Assembly: GCA_033026295.1 (NCBI GenBank)
Contig: CM065184.1
Span: 11,969,501-12,033,500 of the forward strand
Length of the DNA stretch: 64,000 bases
Reading direction: 5' to 3'
DNA from: Channa striata
Taxonomy: Eukaryota; Chordata; Actinopteri; Anabantiformes; Channidae
The position numbers and the translations under genes are program-made. Below are positions 38,601-53,264 of this stretch, piece by piece (position 1 is the first letter of the stretch; each line of letters begins with the position of its first letter). The notes beneath the pieces were generated by a model that worked only from the letters and a program-made list of their open reading frames with translations, searched no databases and was not told the DNA's origin.

Positions 38601-41600
38601 CTTCATAATTGTTCTTTTTTTTTCTCTGTACTTCAGCAGCCCAGGCCTATTTATCAATCCGTTCATAAATGTGAAATAGCTTGTGTCCTTTTTCTCTTTT
38701 GATCTTTGCATCTTGCAGAGATTTTCTGTTTACTTTGGTTTTCTCCATTGTATTTGCAGCATTTCATTATTCTGCATATGTCATGTCAGATTGAACTGAC
38801 ATCAAATTAAAAACTGTGTTTTTAATTTGGTTGTGATTTGTCAATTTGCATATGATTTCTTCAGCTGTGTACGCTGAGGGCCATCATACTCTGATGGGGT
38901 CTTCAACCTCACGACATAGATGCTTTGTCGGGGAGTCAGTAAAATGTCAATTGGAAATAACAATTTAGGGAAATAAAATATTAATATCTCGTACACAATA
39001 GGATTTTATATCTGTGTCCACTATCAAAGGACTCCCAAACACCTTTTGTGCAGGTGACGTAAAACGAAGTGGCATTAGTATTGCTGTCACGTCATTAGTC
39101 TGCTGATGTTTTTGAGTCGTGAGAATTAAATGGCTCTGAAAGTGTTCTTCAAGATAAACCGAGTGGACACATGGTAACAGGAGAAGACTACAAACAGACC
39201 CTGCTTGTCACCCCACCAAATTCAGCCCAGATTGTGCTTGAATCGGCTAATTTATCTGGAAATAATGGAGGCTTTGCTGCTCTGTGCTCCCTCGGTCGTA
39301 CCATGATTATTTTCTGCTCCTGGGATAATTCCCAGGTGTAGCAAAGGTGTCTCTTTTCACGCCTGTGGTCCCAAGATGTCTGACACTGTGCCATCAAGGA
39401 GCAGCAACAACAGTGTTTGAGAATGTGTCATTACAGGAAAACCTTTTTTTGTTTTGCGTGTGTTTATTTTACCGGTACTGAGGAATGTGATGGTTTGGAG
39501 AGCACAGCTTTATCCATGGGTGTCAGCTCTGCATGAAGCAGTGCAGTGATCAGGTTTTATTTATCCCCTTTATAGGCAAGACTATGAACTCATCACATAC
39601 CTATGTAGAGTAATGGACAAAGACGTGTCTGTATTGAATGAAACAAGACAAGTTAAATAAGCAGTGGAGAATCCCTCTAATCTGTCAGGCTGTGTAAGAC
39701 ATCAAATAGCTGTCTTTCCACCTCAGCTGGCTGTGCAGCCGCTGCACTACAGCAGCTAATTTAGCAGTACAGGTGGGATGTAATTGATGGTTCTGTGTGA
39801 AGTGAAATGACCCTGTTGATGGCTCCGGCTCACCACAAACCTTTCAGCCTCACACATGAGCATGAACACAGTCTCCCTCTCTCCATCTCTGCCTCTCTCC
39901 CTGTGTGTTTATGTGAGCGTAAGCACGTGTTTGAAAAGGTCGTCACCTGCGACACTTTGGAGCTGACTTACTGCCTGAGAGGATGAGTTGCTATGACTTT
40001 TTCTTGGAGCTTGCAACATGTGCTACAAAGCTTGGTAGTGTGTCTCCAGAGAAGCCTCTTTTTTCCTGCGTAATAGGCTGTAAACACACCTGAGTGATGA
40101 GTCACATCACTGGAGCACTGGGACCTACTAGCGTGCTGTTATCAGGCTGTTGGCAAGGAATGCATTTAATGGAAGCTAGTTGGGGAGAGCACGTTTCTCC
40201 CCCAGTGTAAACCATACCATATGGAGCCTGTACGTCAAGCTTTAGGCCAAAACGTTTTTTTTTTTTTCATCTGTCAGGGTCAGGAGAGAAATGTGAGACT
40301 GTGTGCAAAGCTTCCACATACACTGGGCATATTCCCCTGGTTAATGTCCAGATACACGATGCTTTAATGTTCCTTTAATGGTCTTCTCATCTGTTTGGTA
40401 GATAATATTTTCAGCTGTGATATATTGTGATATTTTACATAAGCTGACTGATCATGTCTAGCACCCAGCTGTGGTATTTACTGCTTTTTAAAATGCATTA
40501 AATGCATTTTTGTAGTTTTGTAGTTTAATTACAGTTTAATAATTGTGATTTTGGTCTTTTTGTATCAGTCAGATAAAAGTTTGTTTTGGCAGTACAAGCA
40601 GTTTGCCAAGCAATATTTTTCTATTCTTTACTTTTTTCAAGGATATAAATTTAATTTTTCAAATAAATCTTGTGAAGCTTTCACTAAGCACTTTGCTGTT
40701 TTGAGAAGGGAAATGTTTTGTGTAGTGTGTGTAGTTTAGATAAAGTTTAATGTAGCTATGAAAAAGAGGAGAAAAAAAAGTTTATGCAGGACAAATGTTC
40801 CCTGCAGCTGATCTCCGGTTTCCCACACAGGAAAATTAATAATAGATATGTTAAAATTGAAACTTTCTAACAAAACTTGAGAATGTGCTTCAGATACTAG
40901 AAATAAACCTTTTTTTAAAGAGAATCTTAAAATGACTATATAAAAATAATAATAATACTCACACAATCAATTTTAGAATAAACCTTAAAACAGCTGACTA
41001 CTGGGAAAGTGCAGGTTCATTAATAAATGTCTTTGAATTTGCTTCTTGAATGTCTTCTGGGAGGTTTCTTACTGTCCCTGGTGCTCTGCTGATAGACCAG
41101 AGGAATTAATTGATCAATAATAATACTTACTTATCAAAGTTTCAAACCAGGAAACAGTATCTGCATCTATGTAGGCAAAGACACTGTGTGTGAGCTGGAC
41201 AGGTGCACAGAAAAACAGGAAGTTTTAGAAAAAGGATTTTCATTTTTAAATACTAAATGTAAATTACACATACTGTAGATTAAATAGTTTTCCATCGCAC
41301 AGTGTAAACTATGAAGGAGCATGGGGCATAATGAGATTGTGCCTGCAGTGTGTCAAAAAGAGCATCATGCCTCCTCAGAGTGATAAAAGGTTTTTGTCTG
41401 CTCCTATAGCTCCACATAGCTCTGAAAATCTTCCTCCATCACTTCAAAGCTCACCGAGCAGCCAGAGTGTATTCTCAGAATATTTATTCCTCCAACCCCG
41501 ACCTGACCTGAACTTAAAAGGCATCACCTCATGTTACAGGAGCATTGCATCATTATCTATTAATAACTTGTTGAATTATGTTTAGCATGTGGACATGATA

Positions 41601-43377
41601 AAATTATAGAGGAAGTAATGCTGTAACCATGACCTGGCCTGAAAAAAACATCAACAGGATAACGGCATATGTTGGTCCAAAACCTGTATATATTGTTTAG
41701 CATTAATTGCCATTTTACAGAGGTGCAAGTCACCCGTTTTGTGTGCATGAATTCACCTCCATGTGCCACAAATGCTGGTTTTTAAACCGTGTGCTGATAA
41801 CAAGTCAGTTGGTCTTTCTCCTCTTTAGCACGGAGGATGCAGCATCCATGATTTCTAAAGCTAATCTGATCACAGACAGTTTTTCCTGTTGCCTCAGTCC
41901 CTTTTAAATGAGCTCAAACTTAAAGAGCTGCCAGAGTCTTATTCATATTTCTTCACATTGAAGAGTTTTAACTTGGAGGCTGCTTTCAGGATTTTCCATA
42001 CATTGATTTCCACTATTGTGGTTTCCACAACCCAGTCAGGTCTGTTTTCAATGCATCATCGCACAAAGGCCACACAATCTCAGCCGTTCTATAGTGATAT
42101 TAGGCCTTTCCCTTTGCATACAGAGATTTCTCTGAATGCTCTGACTCTTAATGATAACATTGGTGAACTATTTGCAGTCTTTTCCAGTTGTCTGACCCTC
42201 ACCTCATCCTCACTTCCAGTGGACATCCCTCTCTGGGATGCTTTTTTCTTCTTAGGATTAAACAAATGTTCTATGCTTTTGTTTTCTCTCTGCCAACCTT
42301 TTTGAAATGTTTTCAAGCTGAGAATATATTTTGTAAACTTATTTTAACAGTAGCTGTAAAAATGAATGCAGTAAAACTACACTACCCTATAATTTTTACT
42401 GCAGTAGAATTAAATGTGTCTCAAATACTCAAATATTTCAAATCTGAACAGCACCAGAATCCACATCTGAATAGGTAGAACAGTAGCACTGCACTAGTAG
42501 CAGCTGTGAGCTACGTTGTCCTGAAAAAACCACCAGTGAACCCCAGTATTTCTCTGGCACATGCCTATCTCTGCAGGGTTCCCAGCAATCTAAGCAAACT
42601 TTTCTCGACCTATGGAAGGACATAACGGAGACTCATGGCAGAGGTTGGTCCAAGTGTCTGGATCCAGCTCTGACAACAGTGCCACGGCACGCCTTCCCTT
42701 CAACAAGCTCATAAACGTTAGTGCAACTAAACATAGACACAGGTGGTCAAAGGGGCAGCAGTAAATCAGCAAGAGACCAGACGAGAAAGTGTCCTCAAAT
42801 GGTGCAGCTTAGCCTGCTGATCCTCAGCCTGTCGCTGAACCAAACCCCTCCCATGACATCCACTGCGACTGCTTACAGATGTGGTTGTGTAATGTTTTTG
42901 GTTTGGAGTTAGATCTTCCAAGGCTGAGAGTTGTACTTTACGGATCTAAACTATGACATGAAGATGATGTTAAAACACGAATAGCACTAAAACCACTGTG
43001 GCCGTTAAGAAGAACCCAGTGCTGCCTCCATGGTGGATCGTGGTAGCTTTGCACCTAAAGGGCCTCCACATTCCAGGCTCAGCTGGACATTCAACAGGCC
43101 ACCGCCTGCAGCATGTCAACACAGTACACAGGGTTAACACCCCCCCTCACTGTGACACCATTTACCGTCACCCTAACTGGAGGGTGCTGTAAAAATAGTG
43201 TCTGAAAGTACTTACGGGACCTGTTAGAGAACGCTGTTGAGTAATAATCAAAACCAAGAGTAACTGAATATGTTATCATAAAAATAAAGACATAAAGACA
43301 AAGATCTAGAGATGCTGAGGATACAAGTGATACGGTTAAAACTCAGAACAAAAGGCTGACGTCTTTGACGGACATGG

Positions 43378-43393
43378 GTGTGTGTGTGTGTGT
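43378..43393 (+). repeat. (GT)8 microsatellite
   Basis: Short dinucleotide run in intergenic DNA. Confidence 0.85.
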
Positions 43394-46300
43394 TAATAGC
43401 GGGGGAAGGAGAGTGTCTTGTCTCAGCTGTCACTTGTGAGCCTGTGGTGGGAAAATGTGATTAAAATGCCCACACTCTGCCTCTCAGTCATATCGACGTG
43501 CTGATATCCCTCCTCACCACCTTTATAAAACCACATCGAACATCTTTTGTTTTCCACCATCACTTTGTCTCATTCTTGTAGTTGTCTCATTCAGATTGGT
43601 GTGAGTCATTGTGTGGCTCCTAAGAGTTTGAGTGTTTTCCTAAGTCTTCCCATTAAAAAAAAAAAAATGAAATGACTGATTTTTAAAAAAGCGTCATAAA
43701 TGTTCTGCTTGTCTTTAATTTGATTGCACCAATCTGCTTTGATGTCTGATTCAAGAAGCCATTCTTTAGCAAGAAGGAGCCAGCTCACTGTTCACTTATT
43801 ACATGTACATGTAATTTCCATATTTGAATAAAAACACAAGATTTATTGATATTAAGGGAGGCTGAGATCTTATCTGCAACTCCTAGTGGACTGTTACTGC
43901 TTTGCACTGAGCTGCAGTTGCCTAGTAGCCAAAGACGCCCTCTTCATTTTCAGTTGCCATCACATGGCGCCAGAGGAGCTCACCCAGAATAACTGGACAG
44001 GCCTCCAGAGGCAACTGCTCTCTAATGTAATATGTATGAGCTGAGTGGCCATCTCTTTTATGGATATCACGGCAGAATATTAGTATGAGAGGTATTAAAA
44101 GAGACAGACGTTTTTCAAAAATGCTTGAATGAATCTTTGCAAAACCGAACAGTATTTTTACCCTGCGTTTAGTGGAGACAGACTTTCTGACTTTGTGGAT
44201 CTAGTACAAACCTGATCAGGTTTTCCTGACAGCAGTATACAATATTCTGTTCATGTTGAAAAAAAAAAAACTAGTGGATGACTCAGGCCGAAAGACCGCT
44301 TGGGTTCAAAGTGAGACATGGCTGTCGGGAAACGTTCCAAATCTTTAGTTTCCAGACGTGATCACTCTTCATTTTTGCGCGCTGCCGTAAATCAGCCATG
44401 CAAGTCTCCGTTATGGCAACCTTTTGACCTTGTAATGGTCATCAAGACAAACAGCATAACTCTGTGGACGCACTCATCATCCAGCACAGATTTATATTCC
44501 AGCACAAGCGTTTATCTGATTTCTACCAATATTGTCTCATAAGCTGTTTCAAAGATACGTATTGCTTTTATCTGATCTTCATTATTTGCTCACGAACCCT
44601 TTCTCTGGAGCAAAAGGTAACATTACCATGGCCAATAAAAGCATTGAGTGGACTTGAGAGGATCAGGTACATAAATCAGTTTATAAAAAATGCTATAAAG
44701 ATGAAACAGTGACTGACATTGGTTTTATTGGCTCTGCCTTTGTGCAGGTACAGAACATCACAGAACAGTTTGTTGTCCGAATATTAACGATCACACATTT
44801 AAAATAACAGTTGACTTGCGTTGAGGTCTCTCTGGCCATGTGCTTTAATGCTCTACTGAGCTGAAGAGAAACATCTTGTGGAAGTGGAAGTGCTCCAGTA
44901 TTTTGCTCAAGGACACTTTATGTAGGGTGGACTCTTTTTGGCCCTAACAGCCTCGGCACTCTATGTATGGTCATTATTTTGTCCCTGGTAATGCTGTAGC
45001 TTAGTGAACTAACAAACGGTTACATACATCGTTACGTAAGCCTGTGACGTCTGTACTTACTGCTGACATTTTGCTGTTTCCCTATGTGCTGACTAGACGT
45101 CTTTCAAAGTGTCCAAATGCCATCCCAAAGCTAAAAAAGTCACAGTGTCATCTCGGATGAAAGGCAGCTCCACCTCCATGGCTTTATGAGGCTTTTGGTG
45201 TCTGAAACCAGTCACGTGTTGTTGTCAGTCTGAAAGCGGGGGTTATAGAAAGCATCCGAATCTTAATTATTACTGCTCACCACTGAGAACCATCAGAGGA
45301 GCTGAAAACCAGTGGGCCTTAAAAAGCCAGTCTGCATCTGGATTTTGAAGAGGAAAGAAACATTTACATGATTTAGAAACCTTAAACCGAACTTCAAAAC
45401 AACGGTGAATATTACTTATAGATTATTAGTTGTGGTGCAGACAGTGATTACAGTGTGAGGTGAGACTGAAGCAGGTCTTGGCAGGGCGCTCTGAGGATGG
45501 TGGCGAAGCCTGGCCCAGTGAGGTGTCTTGAGCCCTCTGGTGGTAGATGGTGGGTGCCTGCAAGACAAGTAGGAAGGATATTGGGGGAAAATTCCTTTTA
45601 TAAAAAAGATTAGGCGCAATGCAAATTGTGGATGTGTGCAGTTATTTGAACAATGGGATGCAGACTGAGTCTGGCTAAGCCTCATCCTTGGACTACTGCC
45701 AACGTCTTTTTCCACCAAACAATCATTTCATGCGTCGGGTCAGGGGCTGGACTTGAGCCTACAGCAGGACACATTGCTGCCGTGGTTGCCATGAGGAACA
45801 CACATAGGTGCTGCCACTATCTGTTGTCTCCCAAACTGGAGACATGAAAGACTGAGGCATTAAATAATGTGGCCTGCATTATCCTTTATTGAACGTCCAG
45901 GTGATGATCCATAATGGTAAATGCTTTTAGCGCCTTTTAGCTTATTGTTTTGGTTGTATTACCCATGACATTCTGTTTTCAAACCATCATGTTCAGCCAC
46001 AACTGGCAAGTGTTTTCAGCAAAAAAAAAAGTGCAAAAAACCCACAGTGGACCACTAGTGACAAGCTGGTGAACATAGTGGAGCATTTAGATGCTAAAGA
46101 AGCAGATATTTCCCACAGGAGTTGGTAAAGAGCAGAGTTAGCCTAAAGGAGAGTCAGTGTTGGACTTTGCTGAGGCAAGATGGTAACAAGTCAGTGTGGT
46201 GTTTACAGTTTGTTGGGCTGTCACCAAGAGGCTGAATGATATTATTAAAAGCATGTTCAAAGCGAGGTACAGATTATTAAACACAGTGCTTGAAATAGGA

Positions 46301-49099
46301 GGATGAAGTAAATCCACATTAGTTGTTCAATAGATGCCAGTAGAGCCACACTTCAGCTGTGGTGTTTCTGTCTAAATGGAACTTGGACAACCAGCATCTG
46401 ACAGCAATCAGTCGGCCATCTGCTCACCTGCAAGTGCCCCCAAACTCTTCAGCAGCCAGAGATCGAAGTGTCTGTTCAAGGATGACGCATCAGAATCAGC
46501 CTTCCAGGTAGAGCAGTGAGGTGACTGAGGATGTCTGTATTTGTTTGCTCTGCTGTGCCAACATCGGTGGTGAACACTGTTGGCAGATGGTACAGAAACT
46601 GTTTCACTCAGTCATGAGTCTCCCCTCAGTTGGCGCGAGTTGACTTATGACTTGTTACATCACACATTATGTCGCTGTCTGAAGCCATTCCAGCTCAGAC
46701 AGGGACTTGGACCAAGATTATAGACGCTAGAGGAGGCAAAGGCACATTGCTTGTCCCAGTTTAACAACACTGTCTGAGCTGGACCCGGCTTCGGCTTCAA
46801 GTGGGAAAATCACCACCTTTTCATATTGGCTGTTATTACCAGTTACTGAGTCATCTCTCTAAAGGTAGATGGACTGAAACCGCAGTGTAGTTTCACATGG
46901 TCAAAGGCTGCAGGGAGTGTTGGCTGAGCTGACGGAGCGTGGCAAGATGACCGAGCTCTGACGCGAAAATAAACTTCAGTGGTTAGTGGGTAAGGAATGA
47001 AACCATTGTCTCTTTATGCTCTGGTCATTTCATACTCTGTTGAGATGAGTGTGAAGCACTCATCACCACCAGCTCTGATAATGGTGTGTGTGATTAAAAA
47101 AAAAATGAGTGTCATCATTACGACAGCTGCAGTCTTCATTCATTCTGGGCCTGAAGTGCTTTGGTGTAATCAGACAGGAGGTGACCTCCATATTGTGTAA
47201 TGCTTCATTACTTCACCAAAGTAGTTAATAAATAACGAGAAATGTAAAATATTACAGTGATGCAGACGTTTTCTAGAATAGTAAAGTACTAGAGACAATA
47301 TTTAAGTGATTAATTAAAATCTGAAAATGAGGCCCTGTAAATGATGTTGGTCAAACTTATAAGATAACAGTCCCCTGAATCTTTGTTTCCGCTCCCTCAC
47401 TTTTACACAGACAGGATTTGAGCTCATCGTTTGAGTGTCACGTTTGTTAATTTACAGTATTTGTTCACTACTACTCTCATAGTGGTAATTTTTGTCCACA
47501 GCAGGGTGCTGTCTATAAAAGAAATGCTTCTGAAAATCCCTTTGAAGTGCAACAGTATTCTGCATTGGGCAAGCGATATCACCTACTTTTGATTATTCAC
47601 ACGCACTGTCAAAACACTCTTTCACATGCCTCCATGTGTAAAGACATTGAAACTTATTAATGTTAAACAGACAACCAACAGTCAGTTGGGTATTATGTTA
47701 TTATACACCCACTTCTACTGTCTAAATCCTTCTTTCACGTACAACCTGCAATTCTGAGCCATATTTTAATAGACAAAAATTGCCATCCAGCAACACTATG
47801 TTCACAGACTAAGTCTGGCATCATGGTGAAAGACCACAGCACAGCTAAGAAAAGAATTTGCTCGTGAACCCATGAATCACACTGTCGATTCTCTTGACTT
47901 TGCGGCCTTGAGGGAGGTCAGGTTTCTCAGTTTGAGCCGTATTGAGATACAGCCATGTAAAAATAGGTTTGTATTTTCACATACTGAGGCACTGTCAGGA
48001 AAAATATTCATCTTCTTCCTCCTCACAGAAATGATTGATGGACAGAGTGTAGAGAGTGGCCATATTGAAAAACAAGCTGTTGTGGTGTGGATTGCATGAG
48101 AGCAGAGACTGCCATTTCACATGTTGTCAAACTATTTGACTTGTAAAATGATTTACAGAATATGATCTGAATAATGCCCAACTACTGTTACTACCTGATT
48201 CAAAGACTCATTTAATGCCTCAAACTCTTAAATCCAATTCACGGTGACAGTAATCAAGATCAGCCTGACTTCTGTCCACAGTGCAGCCTGCACACCTGCA
48301 TAATTGAAATATTTTCAGACACATTATGCTGTGAGCATCTCTCTGGCCTATTTAATGGAGTCCGCCGACACTAGAAGATGTTTAGAGCACAGACTCAATC
48401 CTCCCTCCCCTTCATTTGACTGTGTACAGTAGTAGTGTGTGGGAGTTATCTGGAAAGCACTGACTCTCCAGGGTGCCAGCAAATTCTCCAGCGGGCCGAG
48501 CAGCCAGCTCGAAATAAATAAACGCCATTTTCAGCCAAAGAATTATGAGGACCTTGTGCTCTTTCAACAGAAAACTGCAAAAACAAAAATCTTTGGTATC
48601 CCTAGAGGCTGTGATGATTGTGGAGAGTTTACAGTATTCAGCCCTGGATCCTCTGTTAATGATTTCAACAATGAAATTAGCTGGTTATTTGGACATGGCG
48701 GAGAACACTTGTGAATCCACGAGGTAAATGTGGTGAAAAGTGGTAACTAACTAACTAACTAGACACAAAAAAGCCTCTTTCTTAAACAGTTTGTGTGAAT
48801 GAAAAAGCCTAACACAAACACTCGCTTTTCGATGTTCTGTATCTTACTATCGTAAATTGTTTACTCTTATTTCTGGTTGGGATTCACTTGGAAACAATGT
48901 GAACTTTCTGTGCACCAAGGCAAGGGTTAGTAAAATTTGAAAATACATACACACACATTTTTAAAAAAGCTCTATCCCAATCACTAAAATGTTAGAAATA
49001 TATTATCTATTATATAGAGAATGAGACATTGTAGTAACAATACAAATAATTTCTAAATGGTGAAGTAACGCCAAGGATCTACTGTAAATAAGTGCCTGA

Positions 49100-49143
49100 A
49101 TTATTATTATTATTATTATTATTACTATTATTATTATTATTAT
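49100..49143 (+). repeat. (ATT)n microsatellite with one interruption
   Basis: About 14 ATT units broken once by ACT, in AT-rich intergenic DNA. Confidence 0.93.
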
Positions 49144-52100
49144 AAGGGTCCTGTTGAGCAAGATAGTTTTGTTTGTTTTTTGTTTGATGCTGAAATAAGT
49201 ATTGTGTTAAAAAAGTTACATCAATGTCAGACTTCTCCTGCTGCCAAAGCAAAGAGGAGAAAGACAGAGAAAAATAGCCCACTGGCTGGGTTCACTTTTA
49301 ATCATGGGAAATATTTATCTGTATTTTTCTTCTAAAATACACCAGAGGGTTTAGTTCCAGTTATCATCCCAAAGTCTCATCGTGTTAATCAGAGCTACAG
49401 CGATGGAGTTAGAGTGTAGAATCATAGACTCTGTAAGAAATCCTGTTGGGAATTAAATAATCTTTTTGCAATGAAAATGCAGCAAAAATAATGATTTTTT
49501 TTTTTTTGCTTTGTGATAAACTCTTTTTAAAGCCTGTGTGATATGAAAGCACCAGCAAAAGGTTTTGACACCTATCAATCTTTGTTACTTAAACTCTGTC
49601 GTCCCTGTAGGATCATGTGTCAAATATGTACTAAGACCTAAGACTAAGAGCCATGAGCATATTATGATCTAACCTGGTTTAAAACCTGTTAGGGATTAAA
49701 TCTCACAAAAATGTTGTCGTAAAAATATGAAGTAATTGACTATAACAAGTTAAAATTGTCATTGTAAACCTGGAGTAATTGAATTTGGTCACTTGGGGGC
49801 AGCAAAAACAAGTACAGTATATGAAACGTCATATGGTGACCAGAGCAAACAATAAATGTTATGTTCCTGGACACTTGACAGATTTAACTATATTATTCTA
49901 TTTTGTCTGGAATTCCAAGGGAATTCAGCTTTCAAATGCTCCACTATATTCACCAGATAATTGCTATTTAAGAATATCTGCAGCTTTATGTTTAACAGGT
50001 AGTACACAGTTTTGCATGGTTCTACGAGAGTGAAATGATCCCCCTTCACTCTGCTTGATGCAATATAATAAAAATACTAATTATAGCACAGTTAAACTGT
50101 TACTAACAAGAATGAAAAAGTGTAAGTGGAGCATGTGTGTGTGTTTATTCAAAACGCTTTGCTCTGCAGATCATTGAACTGGATGTCTAAACATTGGGAA
50201 ACAGGGTTGGGGAGGAGCAAAAGTATTGTAGGAAATACTGGTGTCGGACATACTTGCAGTAGGTGGAGCGCTGAACTCCACGCTGGAAGCAAAAGCATAG
50301 ATTGGAAGGAGAGCCCAGCAGAAAGTATTCTGCTCTGATTAAAAAGCAACTCAATGTGTCCATCTGTTGGCTGTTAGTGGGTCTGCCATGACGTCATCTT
50401 TTAGTGCAATGTTCTGAGAAGGAAGAGGCTGAAAGTAAATCATACACCTTATAGTAAAATGTTTATTCAAAAGCGTCCCAAGGAGAACTCTTTATCATAT
50501 CTTACAAACATCTGGTTCACACAAAAGGGACCAAGTGGATGAGAAGTTTACAGAGAAACGTACAGGATCACCAACTTTAATTTCTTAGAGACAAAGAAAT
50601 TTAACTTACTTGGCAAAACAGAAAAACAAAAACTGCAGCTTAAAACTGTATTTGAAGAACACAGCGTGCTCTTAGGAAATAAGAAAACCCATTCTGTGTA
50701 AGAATGAAATGATTGGACAATGCTACAGGAAGGAGGGTCAGCCTGTTCTGTAATGTGTCTCAAACACTAAGACCCTTGTTGGCTTCATAAACTCACATTG
50801 AGCATAGTTTTATTTTCTCATCTCTTCCCTTTGATAATATTTAAAGAAATGAATAACAATCATTATTTATTTGGAAGTTGTGTAATCTAAAGCTTAGTGC
50901 ATTTTTTTTCCTTCATTAAAACTAATCGGTTTAATTTGAAATTAAAGGTTTATATAATGATTAAAATCTTACATAGACGAACCTGTGTAATACTTTATAG
51001 TCATAGTTGCACAAACAAAGATGCAAAAAAAACAACATGAGTAGGATTGTTAATAAGAACGCATTTTCACATTTACAGAAATGTTTCCACACTTGTGGCC
51101 AAATACTGTATATTACACCAGCTGTTTTCATCATGCTTCACTTTGTTCCCCACAAGCAAGTTCCAAGTTGAGCATTTGCTTCTTCTGGTAATGATTGTAG
51201 TGCTGAACTTAAAGCTACTGTACAATAAACTTAAGGTAGTGCTAGCACGAGACAGGAACTCAACCCACTCTACTCTGCCCAGCGCTATAACTGATCGTCA
51301 TTATGAATTTACATTAAACCAGAATGCCCTAATCTTTGCAAAATCAATCTGTTATCATCGTCAATAATTGTCCAATTGGTGATACATACACACAGTAAAT
51401 ATTTGGACAAATAATTCAAAGCACCTGCAGAATCTTTATCGAGGACGTGAAAAACTTTGCATCTTAAACTTAACACTTGTGTGACTGAACATTATTTCTT
51501 ATTTTTCATGTTTCTAGACAAGAGAGTAATGAGGCCTGTTCTGATTTAAAATTGGGACTCACTGTGGGGAACACCATCTCGTGAGAGATGAAGCACAGAT
51601 GCACAAAACATGCCCAGGTTCAAAAACACTCAGCTCTGCAATTCAAACATTTCTTATCCCAATTTTTTTTCATTCAGGCAGTGATGTTTAGCAGATAGAG
51701 TGATGGTAGCGGGTACGGCCAGCAGGGCATGTTAATGTCACCGATCTCTGAAACATGGCTGATGAACATGTTGGTTGAAGACTGACTGGTAAAAATGAAA
51801 TGTTACCGACATAAAAAATTACAATTAACAGTCTTTTTGTGATACAGCAATAACCAACTAAGCACAAACTGACATCATAAAGCATCAATAAATAACAGGA
51901 CATTTCCTTTACTGCACTTAATTTTGGGAAGACCAATCTTCTTGTAAGGCTGGCTTAGTTTATTACATTCATGGGAACAAGACTGTTAACCAAGTACCAC
52001 CTTGTACCATGGGTGTGATCACACTGTGGTACGAAGCACACAAGACACATATAGTTAAACTGTTTTACAATCAAGCTAAGAAAGGCACTGGAATAATGTT

Positions 52101-52576
52101 ACCACACATAGATTCTTATGCTCTCAGTTTCCATCTTGAAAAAGATAAAAATCTAAAAATCTGTTGGACATCATTTGTTTTTGAAAAATAAAGTTTGAAA
52201 TACTTAGAAAAAATAGTTTTTGCACCTTTGACTCATTTTAGCAAGGATCGTTTACAAAAGGAAATTTGCTATTTAAAAAAAAGGAGAAAATAAATGCTTA
52301 TGGCATTTTGGTTTTTGATTGACACAATTTGCACTAGAACTCTTTTAAGAACATGAACACTTTAACTATGGTTTTGTGCTGAGAGGGGAAAAAAGTCCTT
52401 ATTGTCTAAAACATCTGCGTTTTAGGAGTTAGTTGAAATTGTTCATAGATCTGCAGCAAAAGCAGAAACTGGTATGTGGCCCATGAAGATGAAGAGAGAT
52501 CCAACAAAGATAAATTTGTGCTCTGCATTGACAAATACTACCACAATGACATAAGGAAACAGAAAGATACATACAT

Positions 52577-52612
52577 ACACACACACACACATATATGTGT
52601 GTGTATACACAC
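52577..52612 (+). repeat. CA/TA/GT microsatellite next to the Tc1-type element
   Basis: (CA)7 followed by ATATAT, GTGTGTGT and ATACACACATAC, a locally self-complementary purine–pyrimidine alternating stretch that ends at the left terminus of the transposon. Confidence 0.85.
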
Positions 52613-52615
52613 ATA

Positions 52616-53044
52616 CACTACCAGCCAAAAGTTCAGACGCATCTTTCTGCAGACACATCTTTATGCAGACACTTTCTTCTGTGTCATGACTTCTGCACAA
52701 TACAACTGATGGTCTCAACCACATTAAGGCAAGAAATTCCACAGACGAACCCTGACGAGGTCACACCTGTGAAATGAAAACCGTTTTAGGTGACGACCTC
52801 ATGAAGCTCATCAGGAGAATGCCATGTATGTGACAAGCAGTAATCAAAGCAAAGGGCGGCTATTTTAAAGAATCTAAAATCTAAATGTTTTGAGATAATT
52901 CACACTTTTTTATTCACTACATAATTTCATATGTGTCCATTCATTGTTTTGATGCCTTCAGTGGAAATCTAAAATTTAAATACTCATGAAAATAAAGGAA
53001 AACCAATGAATGAGAAGGTGTGTCCAAACTTTTGACTGGTCATG
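52616..53044. mobile_element. Internally deleted Tc1/mariner element with TA target duplication
   Basis: The left end reads CACTACCAGCCAAAAGTTCA and the right end, reverse-complemented, CATGACCAGTCAAAAGTTTG. The terminal inverted repeats agree at 20 of 26 positions and are flanked by TA on both sides (52614–52615, 53045–53046), the Tc1/mariner target duplication. The 429-bp body is far too short for a transposase. It keeps a remnant on the plus strand around 52.80–52.87 kb (LMKLIRRMP then an in-frame stop, QAVIKAKGGYF), which resembles from memory the 3' part of fish Tc1-like elements with the 'CAGTCAAAAGTTTGGACACACC' type end. It is non-autonomous and diverged. Confidence 0.8.
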
Positions 53045-53264
53045 TACATACATATATGTATACATACATGCATAATATGTACGTGTGTGTTTTTAGACTT
53101 TTGAAAAAAAACAAAGAAAGCGGGTCACAGTGCTACCCATTGGACATGGACGTGTCTGTTACTACAGGTGAAAGAACAGCGCTACATTAAACAGTGCCAT
53201 CTTCCATGGGTTAAAAAACAGCACTTTTGGAAGTCACAGTCCTCGTCTGCTTTGATGTGAGGAG

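Larger units (their letters stand above)
34942..50449. other. Intergenic DNA between prkg1 and sgms1
   Basis: About 15.5 kb of AT-rich sequence with no recognisable protein-coding exon on either strand. I specifically found nothing resembling ASAH2 or A1CF, which lie between these genes in human. Contents listed separately are CA/GT and ATT microsatellites and a degenerate minisatellite at 38.4 kb. A GC-richer patch at 36.9–37.1 kb ends in GAGAG followed by GTGAGA, which resembles a donor site, but gives no recognisable peptide. Open frames up to 138 codons look like chance. Confidence 0.65.
50450..53264 (-). other. Probable sgms1 3' UTR and downstream region
   Basis: AT-rich sequence after the sgms1 stop codon with no other gene visible. 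Several AATAAA signals exist on the minus strand; the furthest I favour is TTTATT on the plus strand at 50462–50467, followed on the sense strand by GGTGTATG, a plausible GU-rich element. Others are near 50806, 50860, 51957 and 52906. A UTR of up to about 2.8 kb would be reasonable for this gene, but its true end is not determinable from sequence. If it extends this far, the Tc1-type element at 52.6–53.0 kb lies inside the mRNA. Confidence 0.35.

Noticed and set aside
41889..42305. 138-codon plus-strand ORF between prkg1 and sgms1
   Set aside because: No recognised domain, unlike A1CF or ASAH2, and overlaps other random frames.
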